In this document: positions 1 through 11,579 of the stretch, one piece after another | Layout of the letters: every line of letters starts with the position of its first letter | How positions within the stretch are numbered: the stretch's first letter is position 1 | From: Coemansia sp. RSA 487 | Lineage: Eukaryota > Kickxellomycota > Kickxellomycetes > Kickxellales > Kickxellaceae | Length of the DNA: 64,000 nucleotides | Assembly: GCA_027577595.1 (NCBI GenBank) | Contig: JANBRJ010000048.1 | Location: 1-64,000 of the forward strand | Reading direction: 5' to 3' | Made by a program: the position numbers and the translations under genes | Notes under the pieces: model-generated | Told to the model about the DNA's origin: nothing | The model's input: the letters and a program-made list of their open reading frames with translations, nothing else | Database searches by the model: none

Positions 1-75
1 GAAAGGAAATAAAAGATAAAACATCATCTGAATACTCCTTGTTATCCATCCCAGGTCCATGCTCGATTCGTCACA
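1..75 (+). repeat. 3' end of an old LTR-like repeat
   Basis: The last roughly 65 bases before position 75 align with the 3' end of the complete element at 30951-31200. Both share an ATCCC[A/G]GGTCCATG block, then a few variable bases, then CGTCACA. The rest of the copy lies off the left edge, so its family and size rest on the other copy. The two have clearly diverged, so this is an old fossil. Confidence 0.45.
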
Positions 76-3000
76 CTTAGTGGTTCAAATCCATTCAATA
101 TTGCATTATATGAAAACAAGGTGCATTTTTACTGGCAATAAAATGTAAATACCTCTACGTTCACTATGGCAACTTTGTTTTAGCTCTTCTAAACCATCCT
201 ACTGCCATATAAATGATAAATCTACATAGACTCTGTGTGCATTCCACAAATGGTTCTTGTAATCAGGATAGTCGTAGCACCAGTCATAGCAACATGGGCA
301 TAGTACAGGCATCTTTATTTAGAGTAAGGTCGCGTTTGTTGGTTGCTTTGTTTATTCACTGCTAGCGTGCTAACTGTCTATGGTCACTAGATATAATCGT
401 TGAATATTAATAGAAAAATATTTGCAAAACGTCTTATTATACAAGCATTGTTTTTACACGGGCTTTCCTGCCTTGTTTTCAACCTTTTATAAACCGTTCT
501 TATTCGAATTTTTCTTTTACAGCTTCCTGTTGCTAAAGAGATTTCAAGTATCATGCATATTTACCTTCTATTGGATGTTTCCACGCACTTACAGAATAGA
601 ATATGCACAAATGTTATTCTCTTATTCACTTATTCGATATTTAGGTGTCAGAAAATCTTGCATTTGATTGTTTTTGAATCACAAGTTGGCAGCTATAATG
701 ACAAACAGCCTCACCAGCTATTTATTCTCATATTTGTTTGACTTGATTGGTGGCTACCAGATTATCCTTTCCTTGGATGCACTTCCAACATATGTTTTTC
801 GTAATCGTAAAACTCGTCAAACTTACTGTCGCATATCCAGCAGTGCAATGCCATATTTAAGTCTATCAAACTAATGTGCACCAGAGCCTTTTCTATATCT
901 ATTTGTTGTATCTTGGCGATCTGAGTGTGATTAATCTTCCTGTAGGATATTTATTCAAAGGATGATTGTGGAGAGTATGTGTTTTTACAGGGATCCGTCT
1001 ATGATGTTGATCCACAATATTTGAAATGCTTTATAGGGCCACTCCATTCAAAACTTCAAACCAATTGTCTATTTCCTTACGTTTGTTGTTTCCATTGTAC
1101 TCGTTCGTCATTTCAATGCAAATTTTTGTGGTGCCTAATTCTGAGTTCCTTTTTCTGCAATCCTAAATAAAAATATATGTACTCGCGTTATTCCCTTATT
1201 GTGCTATTGTGTTATTGGGCAAGAGTTGGTATTCAAATTACGTGATTATCAAATAATATTGGAAAACTATTTTGTCTATAACATAAAGTTCTAGCTCCAC
1301 TTCGTCTTTATACAGTACATGCTAGGTTTCTGATCGCTAAAAGCCCAAATCTATATTGTGCTTGTCCCACATGTGTACTATACCATAGACAATATCAGTG
1401 AATTCCATTCCACATATTTTGTAATAGAATGCCATATCTATAAATGTATTGCAAGACAGCTAATTTGTTGATGCAATAATTTTTTGATAGAGGAGACCTT
1501 TGCTTACAATGATAGAATTAATTATTGCTTAGACAGCAGTTTTTCATTTTTATATGCTTTGCATCTTCAAAACAACTGCTATTTTACCTGATTTTATTTA
1601 TACATATGTAATACATATACTTGCAGTGACAACTTTCATGTCCAAATATTCACACGTCTATCCTGTGTGCTTTCCACAAATGTGTCCTGTATTCAAAATA
1701 CCAGTTATACTCTACTTTGTATATTATGCACGGAAAGGGTATCCTCATGATGAGTAAACTTATTTAGCTGAAAATTATTTGATTATTCGCTGTTCATATG
1801 TACGTTGCTAAAATATGCTTGATTTTGCTTTAGCGTATGAATCCTTGAAAGACCTGTAAACTATGCTTTACTTTTATATTTTTCAAAAACCGTATACACG
1901 TTGCTAGCCTACCGTGTATTCCATAGCTTTATAGGTAAAAGTTGTCTCATAATTTCCTTACTTTGCCACTTTTAGCTATTGTAAAATAAAACTGCAACTT
2001 AGTTCAATTTTATCTGCATCTCTTAAAGTGGGTGTCATCTTGAAGCAAACTGATATGTTAGTTTCCACATTCATAATATCTACATTGTTTAAACGGCTGC
2101 CATTTGGCTGGGTTTCTTTACTTTTCAAACTGTCGTCCATTGTTGGTGGTAATATTTGGAATAAAGAAGTGCAATAACACTTAATATATCAGTTGACAAA
2201 TATTGGGTGGCTACTATTTATATTGCCAACACCTGTCACATAGCTTATTGAAAGCAAATTGTCAAGAACATTGCTCAATCATAATTCCGAATGTGCTTAT
2301 TGTTTATTGTAAATGTCAAAATATAACTATGGACAAACTTTTGCAAATCAGCGAACAATATTCATGACAGCGATGAATATTTTGCAAGCAGTCCACTTCA
2401 GCTACAAAATAAAGTCGTGTACCTTAAGCACGTGGTACTTGTAGGAGGAAATGTCGTTAAATCCAATGCTACAAATACCACAAATGTATCCGCAACTATC
2501 ACTGCAGACCATATGGCTACTATTATCCAAAACATGCTTGGTTTGTGGAGATGTAAAAAGCCGTTGGATTTAACTTTAGAATAAACCAAATAAAGAGACG
2601 AATAACTGTAGCTACAACTAATGATGTACAAATACACGTACGCGCTTATATACTATTTTGCCTTGAAGCGCTGCAATCTTTAAAAATATCGAAATATTAG
2701 ACATGCATTTTTCTAAAATTCCATGCGGAAAACAACTGTATCTTTGACATACAATAACCAAATGTGAATATCAAGGCATCATTCGCAATTACATTATTTT
2801 GGCAATTTCTAATTGGCAAACGTTAACTTGTACAATTGCGTTATTGGATTTAGTTGCACTGATATATGACATAACTAATTTCTGTCGCAAATGTTGCAGA
2901 CTATAGCCAACTAGTTACAAAATACCATTAAATAAGCAAAACGCTTACAGCTATTGCAAATAAAAAGTCAGTATTGGTAATATGAACTAATTCCGCATTT

Positions 3001-6000
3001 AAAGAAATGCAATAATGTTTGTGGATACTTTTATGGAAGAGATCTCGCTATAAATTATATTCATGGCATACATATCAATCTATTTAGTTTACAACTTGTG
3101 TATTTTGTATTATCCGCATACAATTGCAAAAGATAAATATTTTTATTTGCAAGAGTATGACCTTTACTGTTTATTGAACATGATAGAAAATAAACCAGTA
3201 TCATCATTTAATTTGATTTCTTTCTCACTAAAATGAGCTTGTGTACTTTGCCCATGTGGGTAAAGTACTGGCAAAATTGCCTAAATGGTTCACCACATTT
3301 ACAACATACGAATGTTTCATCGTCAGTACAAAATTTACAGCTGTTTGGGGCTGCTGCAGTGTTCATATTTTAGCGGGTTAGGAAAAGTAGTTTAATTTCA
3401 GTATAAATCTTGTCGAATTTAGCATATGAATAATTGAATGATTATTTCTGTTACGTTAAAGCATGTGTGCGTATTTATACCCTTTTGGTGCTGATATGTT
3501 ACAACATTTAAAGCCATTTGGCCATTGGATACGTTTATTGCCATGTTCCACTCAAGTAGCACTAAAGGTTGCATTTGTGTTTGTCTTTCCCGGTGCCTTT
3601 ATTTATCATTATCAGTCGATTATCAATCAATCAGTCAAGCTCTACAATGCATTCAAATTACTACATCAATGAATGTGTAAAATTGCGACCCATGTGCTGG
3701 GCTCGATTTTTTTACAGTAATCATATGCAAATATTACACAATGTAGTTTGTCTCCAGTTGAGCGCTAAACCATATCACATTTTAAATTAATCTAATTACA
3801 ATTCTTCTTTCATTATCAATTGCTTATTTGATGAATCAATAACAATCACAATACGAGTTTACAATTATATTGCATAAAAATTTAAAAGTTGTGCCATATA
3901 ATATTTATTGTCAATGCAAAAGACATGCTTGCAACTAAAGCTATACTATTAATTGACTAGTCAATGTGAATAAGTTGGCAATCCTCATAGCTGTCCGTAT
4001 CTAAAACCAAGGAGGGTGGTGCGCATCCCGATAGTGCCTTTTAAGCGCTATAAAACATTCAACAATCTCACCACACCTAGTGCATGGGTATATGGGGTCA
4101 CCACAACAGAACACATGGCTAGCGCTAAGTCCAAAGTTGGTCATTATTTGCGTTTTGATTATTTGATCTTAAACTTGATGCTTGTAAAAGACGAATTAAA
4201 ATTATAAATCACAAAATTTATATCTGGCAAAGCTGAAACATGTTTATAAATTTATATACTGCTGTCCTTTTGCCATTTAAACGTTTGATAGATATAACTT
4301 TTTTTTTTTAAATATTTGGCCATCTGGTATCAACATCATAAAAGCATTCGCATATTTCGTTATATTATTGCATCGGTTGCGTGTTTTTCTAGCACCACAT
4401 GCATTACTAACCATTATTCATCTATTACAAAATATTGTATAACGGGAATTTCAATCTCTTAAAAATTAGATCTGCTAAATTCGCATTGAATATTTAGTTC
4501 GAAAATAAAGGTTTAGCTGATTTGTACACACTGGCAAATGTGCGCCAAAACAATCTTAATGAGTACATACTTGCAAATATTAGCACGTATTGTGAATATT
4601 TTATTAACCAAATTTACTGTGAAACAAATATGAAATAGGATTTTGCAAGCTTGTAGCACTATTTGGCCATTCACAAATTAAAAGAAAACTACGAATGCAT
4701 CTTAATCGTATGTTCAACTAAGTCTAGAGTGTCCTTGAATTGTTCACTACAATAAATACACCGAACGTAATCAGGAACGCTGCCTGCAGCCTGGTTGTTG
4801 TGGTTTCTTGGAAGCTCCATGATGTTAATATATGCGAATTTACGCTGAAGAGAGGTATAGAAGCACTAGTGGTAGATTGTATCTCGAAGACTGTTACCCA
4901 GGTTGGATGAATCGATAAAAGAAACAGAAAGGAATGCAGGAAGAAAGGTAGCTTTGTAATGTTTTGAAGATGGCGGATTCCAGCTTGACATAAAGAGTTG
5001 GTAACACCTTTTATATAGTTTTTATGGCCCCAATGGAGGAGGCTGCGACATCGAGTAGGTTTCACCACAAGATCCACACCATATATATTGTCCGGTAATG
5101 GCTATCACCAATACATTCATTTGCGAAGATCGGCACTCAATGGACGAAATTACAGTGAGCCTTGTTCTAAACAGGTTTCTTGAATGTTTGTAAATGATCA
5201 GCGTACCAGTATCACTAGTTAAAATGCCGCTAGTGGCGCAAAATGTGTGTGAGCAGATGCGTTGGGGAGTTTCGGCACTGTAGTCGAAATAAAAAAGAGC
5301 AAAAATACATTCTAATTTTCACTGTGGGTTTGCTCTGAATTAGTAAAAATAACCGAGTGTTGGTAGTAATAAACTTGTTTTGGATGGTTTTCATTTGCGG
5401 CCATATTACCCGGCAATAATTAGCGTTTGCAATAAGGGCTTACAATGTATAGTTTATTCCAAACATGCGTGAAACCAAGAGCTCTAAGGTATGGCGTGAC
5501 ATTGTGACTTGCAACAATGAAGTAGGCGATTTTTTAATCATGCGCTGCCATTATATGCATTGCCATCTCATATACATCGCCACATAGCTTTCCGCATCTT
5601 TTACATTTTATTTTCATTTTATCGTACCCCTCTATGCGTTTTGCGAATTGTTTTGGAAGCACCATGGCGAGTTGCTAAAATGAAGTTTATATCCAAAGAT
5701 AGAGAATAAAAAGTTACAGTCAGTGGTGATTCTGGGGAGGAAAGCTATCAGTAGCGAAAAGCATGTTGCACATTTTATACCAATGTTGACCATGAGAGCC
5801 TACATGATCAATTATTTATAAATGGAATATATCATTTATTTCGACGAACCCTCATCAATGTGATACATTCACAATTAACCATCATTTTTAATGGATCGTA
5901 TTATCATAACGTTTTACAAAAAAAAACACAATCTATCAATTCGAATAATTTTGTGGACAAAATACTTTCGACAGTGATATTCACAAACAGTATAAGAAAC

Positions 6001-6215
6001 TGTAAACGCACACGTGTATACGATAAAAGTAGCAACGTGACAAATTCGACTACTTCCCATAAATTTCTAAAATCTACACTTGATAGCGAATGTGAAGTTT
6101 GTGAAAGCGAAACCCCACGCAAAGTTTCTCCGCACTCTCTGTTTATCCATCCTACATTTGTTATTTTTTCAAAAGGAATTACTCCCAACACACAATAAAC
6201 AAACATATCAACATA
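76..6215. other. AT-rich region without a supported gene
   Basis: About 6.1 kb of AT-rich DNA. Open frames here are short, start mostly at non-ATG codons, and encode Phe/Leu/Ile/Cys-rich strings typical of random AT-rich DNA. The stretch at about 4.7-5.3 kb is richer in G+C and holds a 117-codon open frame on the minus strand (4724-5077) with no ATG start and no recognisable family. It may be decayed coding sequence. I saw no tRNA, rRNA or CRISPR. A near-repeat of about 30 bp built around TTCCACAAATG occurs at about 233-262 and 1662-1692. Confidence 0.6.
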
Positions 6216-7625
6216 ATGGGCGAAGCACACAAACACAGATTAAACAGATCGCCACCACGACGGACACGCTCACGGTCACCAAACCAAAATAACCGAACGA
6301 CCAGGAACGAGCGGAGCAAGAGCAACCAGGTCCAAACGTACAGCACAGATCTGAACAAGCTCAAGGCTCAAGTAATGAAAGCACGCCTGAAACGGTCGCC
6401 CGAATTGGCCGAACTTGAAAAGCAGCTAGCCAATGCCATGGGTCAACAAAGGCCAAACGAACCAGCAGCAGCAAAGAAAAAGGAAGATTATGTAGTAATA
6501 TTGCCTGCAGTGGATAGTCGTGGAAGAAGAGTGATGATTGGCAGCGACAAGAATCGAGCAGCAGATGCTGGAAAGAGCCGCGGGGACACAGGGGCCGAGG
6601 ATGATCTGAGTATCCAGCAAATGGCTCGGCACGAGCGCGAGACCGCGGGAGACGATCAGGCGGATCGGGATTTAGTCAAGCAAATCACACGGGACTCTAA
6701 ATTCACCAACGATCTTGATTATATTGACGACAACGTCGCGCGATTGACACAGCCGCGGCGTCAAAAGACCAGCGAGCAGAAACGACAAGACGCCATCAGG
6801 GACTACAAGACAGTAGAGTCCACTATAAGCATCTGCGACCTATGTTTCAAACAAACGGAAACACAAGATGGAGCAACGACATTAAAGCCGCCAGATTATC
6901 CAGTGATTGCGCTTGGGAACCGCGTGTACTTGGGGCTGCCCAACCGCGAGCCCATGAGTGACGGACATTGCATCATTGCGCCCATCGAGCATATTCCAGG
7001 AAGTTCGCTCAAATGCGACGACGATGCGTGGGCGGAGATAACGAACTTTATGAAAACGCTGATGCAAATGTTTGCCGCAAGAGGCCAGGGCGTCGTGTTT
7101 CTCGAGACTGTTGTATCGACGTCTCCAGCCAGAGCCCACCACTCTATGATTGAATGTATTCCGATGCCCATGGACACGGCACAAGACGCACCAGCGTATT
7201 TCAAGGAAAGCATTTTAGACGCAAGCGACGAATGGAGCCAGAACCGCAAGATCATCGATACCACGATGAAAGTTGATGCAAAGGCTCCTGCAAACGACGA
7301 TGTGCGCGACCAAGATAACAACCATGCTGATGCCCGGGCAGCAATACGCCGTGGCGGATTCCGCAACACAATGACCGCGCAGGTGCCGTACTTTCATGTA
7401 TGGTTCGACCATTACGGCGGGCTGGGCCACGTCATCGAGAACGCAGACGCTTTCCCTCCATGGTTTGGGCGCGAGGTTGTTGCGGGGATGCTGGATCTGC
7501 CGCCCACAGTGTACCGCAGGCCGCGGAAGCTGAAGGAGTCGCGGGATCAGCGGCTGGATCGTGCTGACGAGTGGAAGAAGCAGTTTGGGTGGTCCAAATT
7601 TGACTGGACAAAAATGCTAGAGTAA
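6216..7625 (+). CDS. cwf19: Cwf19-like spliceosome-associated protein
   Basis: 469 aa, ATG start. The N-terminus is Arg/Ser-rich (RSPPRRTRSRSP), followed by the KAR.KRSPELAELEKQL segment common in Cwf19 relatives. The middle part contains the DLSIQQMARHER and TNDLDYIDDNVARL blocks seen in CWF19L2. From about residue 210, CDLCF begins the CwfJ C-terminal domain 1, a HIT-like fold; it includes LGLP, HCIIAPIEH and a HHSMIECIPMP histidine segment. CwfJ C-terminal domain 2 follows from about 330 to the end and includes PYFHVWFD. In fission yeast, Cwf19 associates with late spliceosomes and its human relative CWF19L2 helps spliceosome disassembly. At 469 aa it is shorter than S. pombe Cwf19, mainly at the N-terminus. 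It converges with the K+ channel gene downstream, with under 100 bp between stop codons. The assignment is from domain recall, not a search. Confidence 0.85.
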   Translation: MGEAHKHRLNRSPPRRTRSRSPNQNNRTTRNERSKSNQVQTYSTDLNKLKAQVMKARLKRSPELAELEKQLANAMGQQRPNEPAAAKKKEDYVVILPAVDSRGRRVMIGSDKNRAADAGKSRGDTGAEDDLSIQQMARHERETAGDDQADRDLVKQITRDSKFTNDLDYIDDNVARLTQPRRQKTSEQKRQDAIRDYKTVESTISICDLCFKQTETQDGATTLKPPDYPVIALGNRVYLGLPNREPMSDGHCIIAPIEHIPGSSLKCDDDAWAEITNFMKTLMQMFAARGQGVVFLETVVSTSPARAHHSMIECIPMPMDTAQDAPAYFKESILDASDEWSQNRKIIDTTMKVDAKAPANDDVRDQDNNHADARAAIRRGGFRNTMTAQVPYFHVWFDHYGGLGHVIENADAFPPWFGREVVAGMLDLPPTVYRRPRKLKESRDQRLDRADEWKKQFGWSKFDWTKMLE

Positions 7626-7720
7626 AAAGAAAGGCTTTAATATTCTAGTAAATGTAATCAAAGAAAAAAATAGAGCTATAGCTATGCTTGTCACATTCGT
7701 AGTTCTACTGTATTTTTGGG

Positions 7721-10114
7721 CTAGTTCAGTGTCTCTGGGGGTTCCTTCGTTTTTTGGCGAGTAGTAGTGGCTGTTTGCTCTGCCTGAACACGCATAGTGG
7801 CTGCTGTTGAAGCATCGAGTTCTCTGGCCGGGTCATCCGATGTCGAGGAATTCGAGTGGCGGTGCGACGGCGGAAAATGTGATGGGATGTTTGGCACAGC
7901 CAAGTGCTGGGCGATGGCGCAGAGGACCTGGCTGTTGGATCCAATGACAGACCGGAGTGCCGCAAGCTCGGCGTTGAGTGACTCCCACTCGAGTCGCGAC
8001 ACGCGGATCGTGTTGGTCCCGTCAATGTCCTCCGTGTTGCTGCTGTCTGACGAATGCCATGGATCCACACTGCCCAGTGCAGCGGTCTCTTTGCCCTTGC
8101 GCCCTCTGGAGCCGACAGCAGCTGCTTCAGCTCGACGGCTCCTCTTCAGCGAGCGGGGCACCCGCGATGCCCTGCGGCGATGCCGGCGACGACGGCTGCT
8201 GGCACCAACAGCGTCGCTGTTGTTATGGTCTGATTCTGTCGCCGCATGCCGCGAAGAAGCGTCAGAATCGTACATTGTCTCGATGTGTGTGTACCCGTCG
8301 GGATGTTCCTCCGGATCAGAGGCCCTGCTGGCAAGAACTTGCATTTCAAAGCTATCCTTGCGCGCCAGGGCGTCTATAGGATCGGAGGACCGCGCATAGT
8401 CATACGACCCAGTGGCATGTCCCGCCAATTCGCGCTGACCGCCTGAGACTGTCGCATACCCGCCGCCGCCGCTCATATCCGCTGGAGACCCACCACCTTG
8501 TTTGAATGATCGTGGCGGACCAGACTCGAAAGATGAGATGCTCCCGTCACGCTTGGACATTGTTGTTGCACTGGTCCTGTTACGCAGCCGCTGCTTGCGC
8601 GATCTGCGGCTGGCTCTACTTGAACTATGTGCGTCGCTATGATGACTGTTGCTATCGCCGTTCGGAGCGCCAATAATAATGTCCATGGTGTCATCGGCGT
8701 CGACAAGGCTCTCGCCCGGATGCTGCGCACGCGATGCTGACCGCTGGAACCGGTACTTGCGTGCTGCCTCCCAGACCTGAGTAAAGTTCCTGCCGACGAT
8801 GATGGACGGCAAGGCGATCAGCAAGATGCCCGAGATCATCATCGGAAACGATACTAGCTTGCCAAAGAAGGTGGTGGGCACCATATCGCCAAAGCCTGTG
8901 GTTGTCAGCGTGACGATCGAGTAGTAGGCTGCAGCCGGGATGGACGAGAACTTGCTGTACTCTCCGTTTTCGGTTAGGAACGCCTCGCGCTCCTCGTTCC
9001 ATGTGCCACGCTCAGCAAAGTACATCAGCGTGGAGAATAGAAGCACGGTAAGAGTGACAAAGAGCAAGAATGCAAGTAGCGCGTCCGAGCTGCGTTTGAT
9101 GGCTACAATCATAACCTCGATCGACAGCTGCAAAAGCGACGAGTACTTGAATGCACTAAAGACGCGCAGGAGCCGGAAGATACGCAGGATGGTGAACCGG
9201 AACTCATACGCAGTATTGCGGCTCAGCGCCAGCTCGATGTAGAAGGGAAAGATAGCCAGGGCGTCGATGATGGTGATAAACGATTTGCCATGGTTCCACG
9301 CCTGGCGCCACGTGTCAGTGTGGCCCAGGAAGCGGAGCACAAACTCAAGGGTGAAGATGGCCACTATTGTCAGCTCAAGCGCCAGCCACACATGTGCGTT
9401 TCCCTTGTGTAGAGACGGAATCGTCTCTACTGTGGTCAGCACAGCACTGAAGATGATCATAAATGTGACGAATATGTTGATGATGAACGCTCCGATGCTT
9501 GACGACGGATCCTCGAATAGGAGGAACAGGTCGCGCTTCCACTTGGATCTGATGCGCTTGGCCTCCTGCCCGCGCTGCACCTCCAGGTTCTCCATCTGCT
9601 CGACCTGCGTGCGCACATAGTCGATCTGGTCGCGGTACCACTGGTCGTCATTAACTGCAGGCGGCGTGGTCACAGCCACTCCGGCAGCGGCTGCCCGGTC
9701 GATTACGACACTGCCTCTGTTTGCTGGCTTCTCAGAGTCGTTGCCATCGTCTGTTGCAGCAGCGGCGGCATCCGCATATAGCGCTGTGGGAAGATTGCGC
9801 AAGGGCCCGGGGCGGCGGGCAATGGTGTTCATTTCGATGGCCGAGGTGTCTGTAGGCGACTGGACAGACAGCACGACGTGGCGGCTGGTTGAAGTGCTGG
9901 CAACCGGCGGAGCTGCCGGTGTTGCTGTTGTTGCTGTGCTGTTGTCGGTTGGGATGGGGAAGTGGGGCGCATAAAGGGGAGATGGTGACGCTGTGCTTTT
10001 GAGCAGTGGCGGCGAAGTGCTATTTCTGCTAGCTCCTGCCGTGTCAAACGTGGCCTCCACAAAGTCGTGGCTGTCGCTTCTTAGTCGGCCCTTGGCGCTA
10101 GGTCCGACCGTCAT
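7721..10114 (-). CDS. voltage-gated potassium channel
   Basis: 797 aa, ATG start. Residues 1-195 are low-complexity Ser/Thr/Ala/Pro-rich cytoplasmic sequence. S1 lies at about 207-228, S2 about 241-262, S3 about 278-296. S4 (306-325) carries Arg every third residue (RFTILRIFRLLR then a Lys), the voltage-sensor pattern. S5 is about 345-366. The pore helix leads into TTGFGD at 405-410, the K+ selectivity filter with Phe for the usual Tyr. S6 is about 421-441 and ends ALPSIIVGRNF, matching the Kv S6 end. The 340-residue C-terminal tail is Ser/Arg/Asp-rich without a recognisable cyclic-nucleotide or T1 domain. It probably sits in the plasma membrane and passes K+ on depolarisation. Six-TM Kv channels are uncommon in the well-known ascomycetes, where the two-pore TOK type is typical. 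Confidence 0.9.
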   Translation of the reverse strand: MTVGPSAKGRLRSDSHDFVEATFDTAGASRNSTSPPLLKSTASPSPLYAPHFPIPTDNSTATTATPAAPPVASTSTSRHVVLSVQSPTDTSAIEMNTIARRPGPLRNLPTALYADAAAAATDDGNDSEKPANRGSVVIDRAAAAGVAVTTPPAVNDDQWYRDQIDYVRTQVEQMENLEVQRGQEAKRIRSKWKRDLFLLFEDPSSSIGAFIINIFVTFMIIFSAVLTTVETIPSLHKGNAHVWLALELTIVAIFTLEFVLRFLGHTDTWRQAWNHGKSFITIIDALAIFPFYIELALSRNTAYEFRFTILRIFRLLRVFSAFKYSSLLQLSIEVMIVAIKRSSDALLAFLLFVTLTVLLFSTLMYFAERGTWNEEREAFLTENGEYSKFSSIPAAAYYSIVTLTTTGFGDMVPTTFFGKLVSFPMMISGILLIALPSIIVGRNFTQVWEAARKYRFQRSASRAQHPGESLVDADDTMDIIIGAPNGDSNSHHSDAHSSSRASRRSRKQRLRNRTSATTMSKRDGSISSFESGPPRSFKQGGGSPADMSGGGGYATVSGGQRELAGHATGSYDYARSSDPIDALARKDSFEMQVLASRASDPEEHPDGYTHIETMYDSDASSRHAATESDHNNSDAVGASSRRRRHRRRASRVPRSLKRSRRAEAAAVGSRGRKGKETAALGSVDPWHSSDSSNTEDIDGTNTIRVSRLEWESLNAELAALRSVIGSNSQVLCAIAQHLAVPNIPSHFPPSHRHSNSSTSDDPARELDASTAATMRVQAEQTATTTRQKTKEPPETLN

Positions 10115-10577
10115 TTCGTGAGTCTAGGTTGTGCAAGCCACGGCGTTCGGGAGCGTCAAACAAGCCAGCCAGTTGTTGAAGCAAGCTAAATGCTGTCGCA
10201 ATGACAAAAAGAAAAAGAAATATAAATACAACAAATATAATTGAAAAAAATCCGAGACAAAGGAAAATTTCAGAGTGGAGAAAGTTGCGACGTATTCGGG
10301 CTTTTCTGAAGAATGGAAAAAAGGGGAAACAAAGATTTGGATACAAATCAAATACCAGCTGCACAATAGCCATCTAAAAGATCTGAGCACAGTCAGATTT
10401 TGACAAGAGCAAAATATATTTCCGTTTTGAAACGATTCGTTAAAACTTCCGCTCTTTGCGTAAAAGGCTCAGTGCATGCCCCCTTGTTTCCCCCCTTCAC
10501 CACATGCTATGTTTCAGAGCTCAGGAACAGAGCCAGAGAACTTTTTGCACACGGAAAGTAGCACATGTCTTAGCGCC
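10115..10577. promoter_or_regulatory. spacer upstream of the K+ channel gene
   Basis: 463 bp between two minus-strand genes. It should contain the K+ channel promoter and the HAUS8-like terminator. It is A-rich on the plus strand at about 10200-10330. I saw no clear TATA box or repeat. Confidence 0.3.
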
Positions 10578-11579
10578 TTACGGCGTCTGCTGCTTCGCGT
10601 CGACGCTGCGCCCAATGGCCAGTGCTGCTGTGTGTGCTAGAGACTCTCTGATTCTGGAGCACTCGCTGGCAAGCTCCGCTTCCTGACTCTGCGCCTTGTA
10701 GAACCTGTTGAGCTTTGCGGCCACTGCCATCGCGTCCCGCACAGGCTCCTGGTCTCTTGCAAAGCTTGTTTCGACGCTATCGACAAACGCCTGCATTTCG
10801 CGCACAAGCGATTCGCCATCGCCATAGTGGACGTTGCGTATGGGCATCGCGCGCGTTGTGTGTGCCAGACTGCCGCCGAGTGTTGTGTATGGCTGGCGGA
10901 CGCGGGCCACTTGCGCCTCCATGGCCGTCAAATGCTGTCTGTTGGCTGCAAGCCACCGCAGCAGTGCGTCGAGCTCGGTCATCAGCTTGTGCTTGCGCTG
11001 TGCGTTGGCTAGCTCCTGCTTAGCAACCTGTACTTCGTTTGTCAAGTGCTCAAGCTCCTCGGTTGCTGCGTCCTTGGCTGCGTCAAACGCCATTTGCGCA
11101 CGTGCCTCAATTAGCTGCCACTGGATGTACGTCGAATACACGTCGCTGCTGCTGCTTCCGCCCGATGCTGTGGTCTGCTCCTCTTCTTTTTGGCTTCTTA
11201 TCACGGTCTGTGGATTGCTGGCAGCGACCATAGTGCTGGCGCGCCTGTTCACCGCAAGCGACTCCTTTCTTATTGTACCAACGTTGGCTACTCTTGGTTG
11301 CACGCTAGGAAGCCGTACCAAAGAGTCCTTTCTATGCCCAGCCACAGCCTCCACCACAGCCCCACTTTTGCTCTTCGCACTGCTCATATACCGTGATGCA
11401 ACAATCTTGCCTCTGCGCTCCACTGCTGGCTTGGCCACACGACCTCGGTTCCCATCCATAATTGCGACGCTGTTGATGCTGCCCCGCTTTACCAGCCGTT
11501 CGCTTCGTTCCTGGTTCTCTGTGTCTGTTTCGGTCCTCTCTAGAAGCCGCATACTCTGCCTCCGGGTCACTGGTGCCAT
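10578..11579 (-). CDS. HAUS8/AUG8-like augmin subunit (tentative)
   Basis: 333 aa, ATG start. The first about 145 residues are basic and disordered (MAPVTRRQSMRLLER; several R-[R/K]-S clusters), suitable for binding microtubules. A helical region follows, starting YIQWQLIEARAQMAF at about 150-164. This resembles the conserved QW-containing start of the helix in HAUS8 and the QWRF motif of plant AUG8, in which 'QWR(F)xNARAEA' is the family mark. A coiled coil continues to about residue 220 (ELEHLTNEVQVAKQELANAQRK), then a second helical block to the end. The augmin complex binds existing microtubules and recruits gamma-tubulin to branch new ones, and its HAUS8 subunit contacts the microtubule through a disordered basic N-terminus. 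Layout and motif fit that role, but low sequence conservation makes the call uncertain. It is divergently transcribed from Rpc25. Confidence 0.45.
   Translation of the reverse strand: MAPVTRRQSMRLLERTETDTENQERSERLVKRGSINSVAIMDGNRGRVAKPAVERRGKIVASRYMSSAKSKSGAVVEAVAGHRKDSLVRLPSVQPRVANVGTIRKESLAVNRRASTMVAASNPQTVIRSQKEEEQTTASGGSSSSDVYSTYIQWQLIEARAQMAFDAAKDAATEELEHLTNEVQVAKQELANAQRKHKLMTELDALLRWLAANRQHLTAMEAQVARVRQPYTTLGGSLAHTTRAMPIRNVHYGDGESLVREMQAFVDSVETSFARDQEPVRDAMAVAAKLNRFYKAQSQEAELASECSRIRESLAHTAALAIGRSVDAKQQTP

Noticed and set aside
4724-5077. 117-codon minus-strand open frame in the AT-rich desert
   Set aside because: It begins at GTG, has no ATG in frame, and resembles no protein family.
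5904-6236. 110-codon minus-strand frame overlapping the Cwf19 start
   Set aside because: Antisense to the Cwf19-like gene's leader, hydrophobic AT-derived composition, no family.
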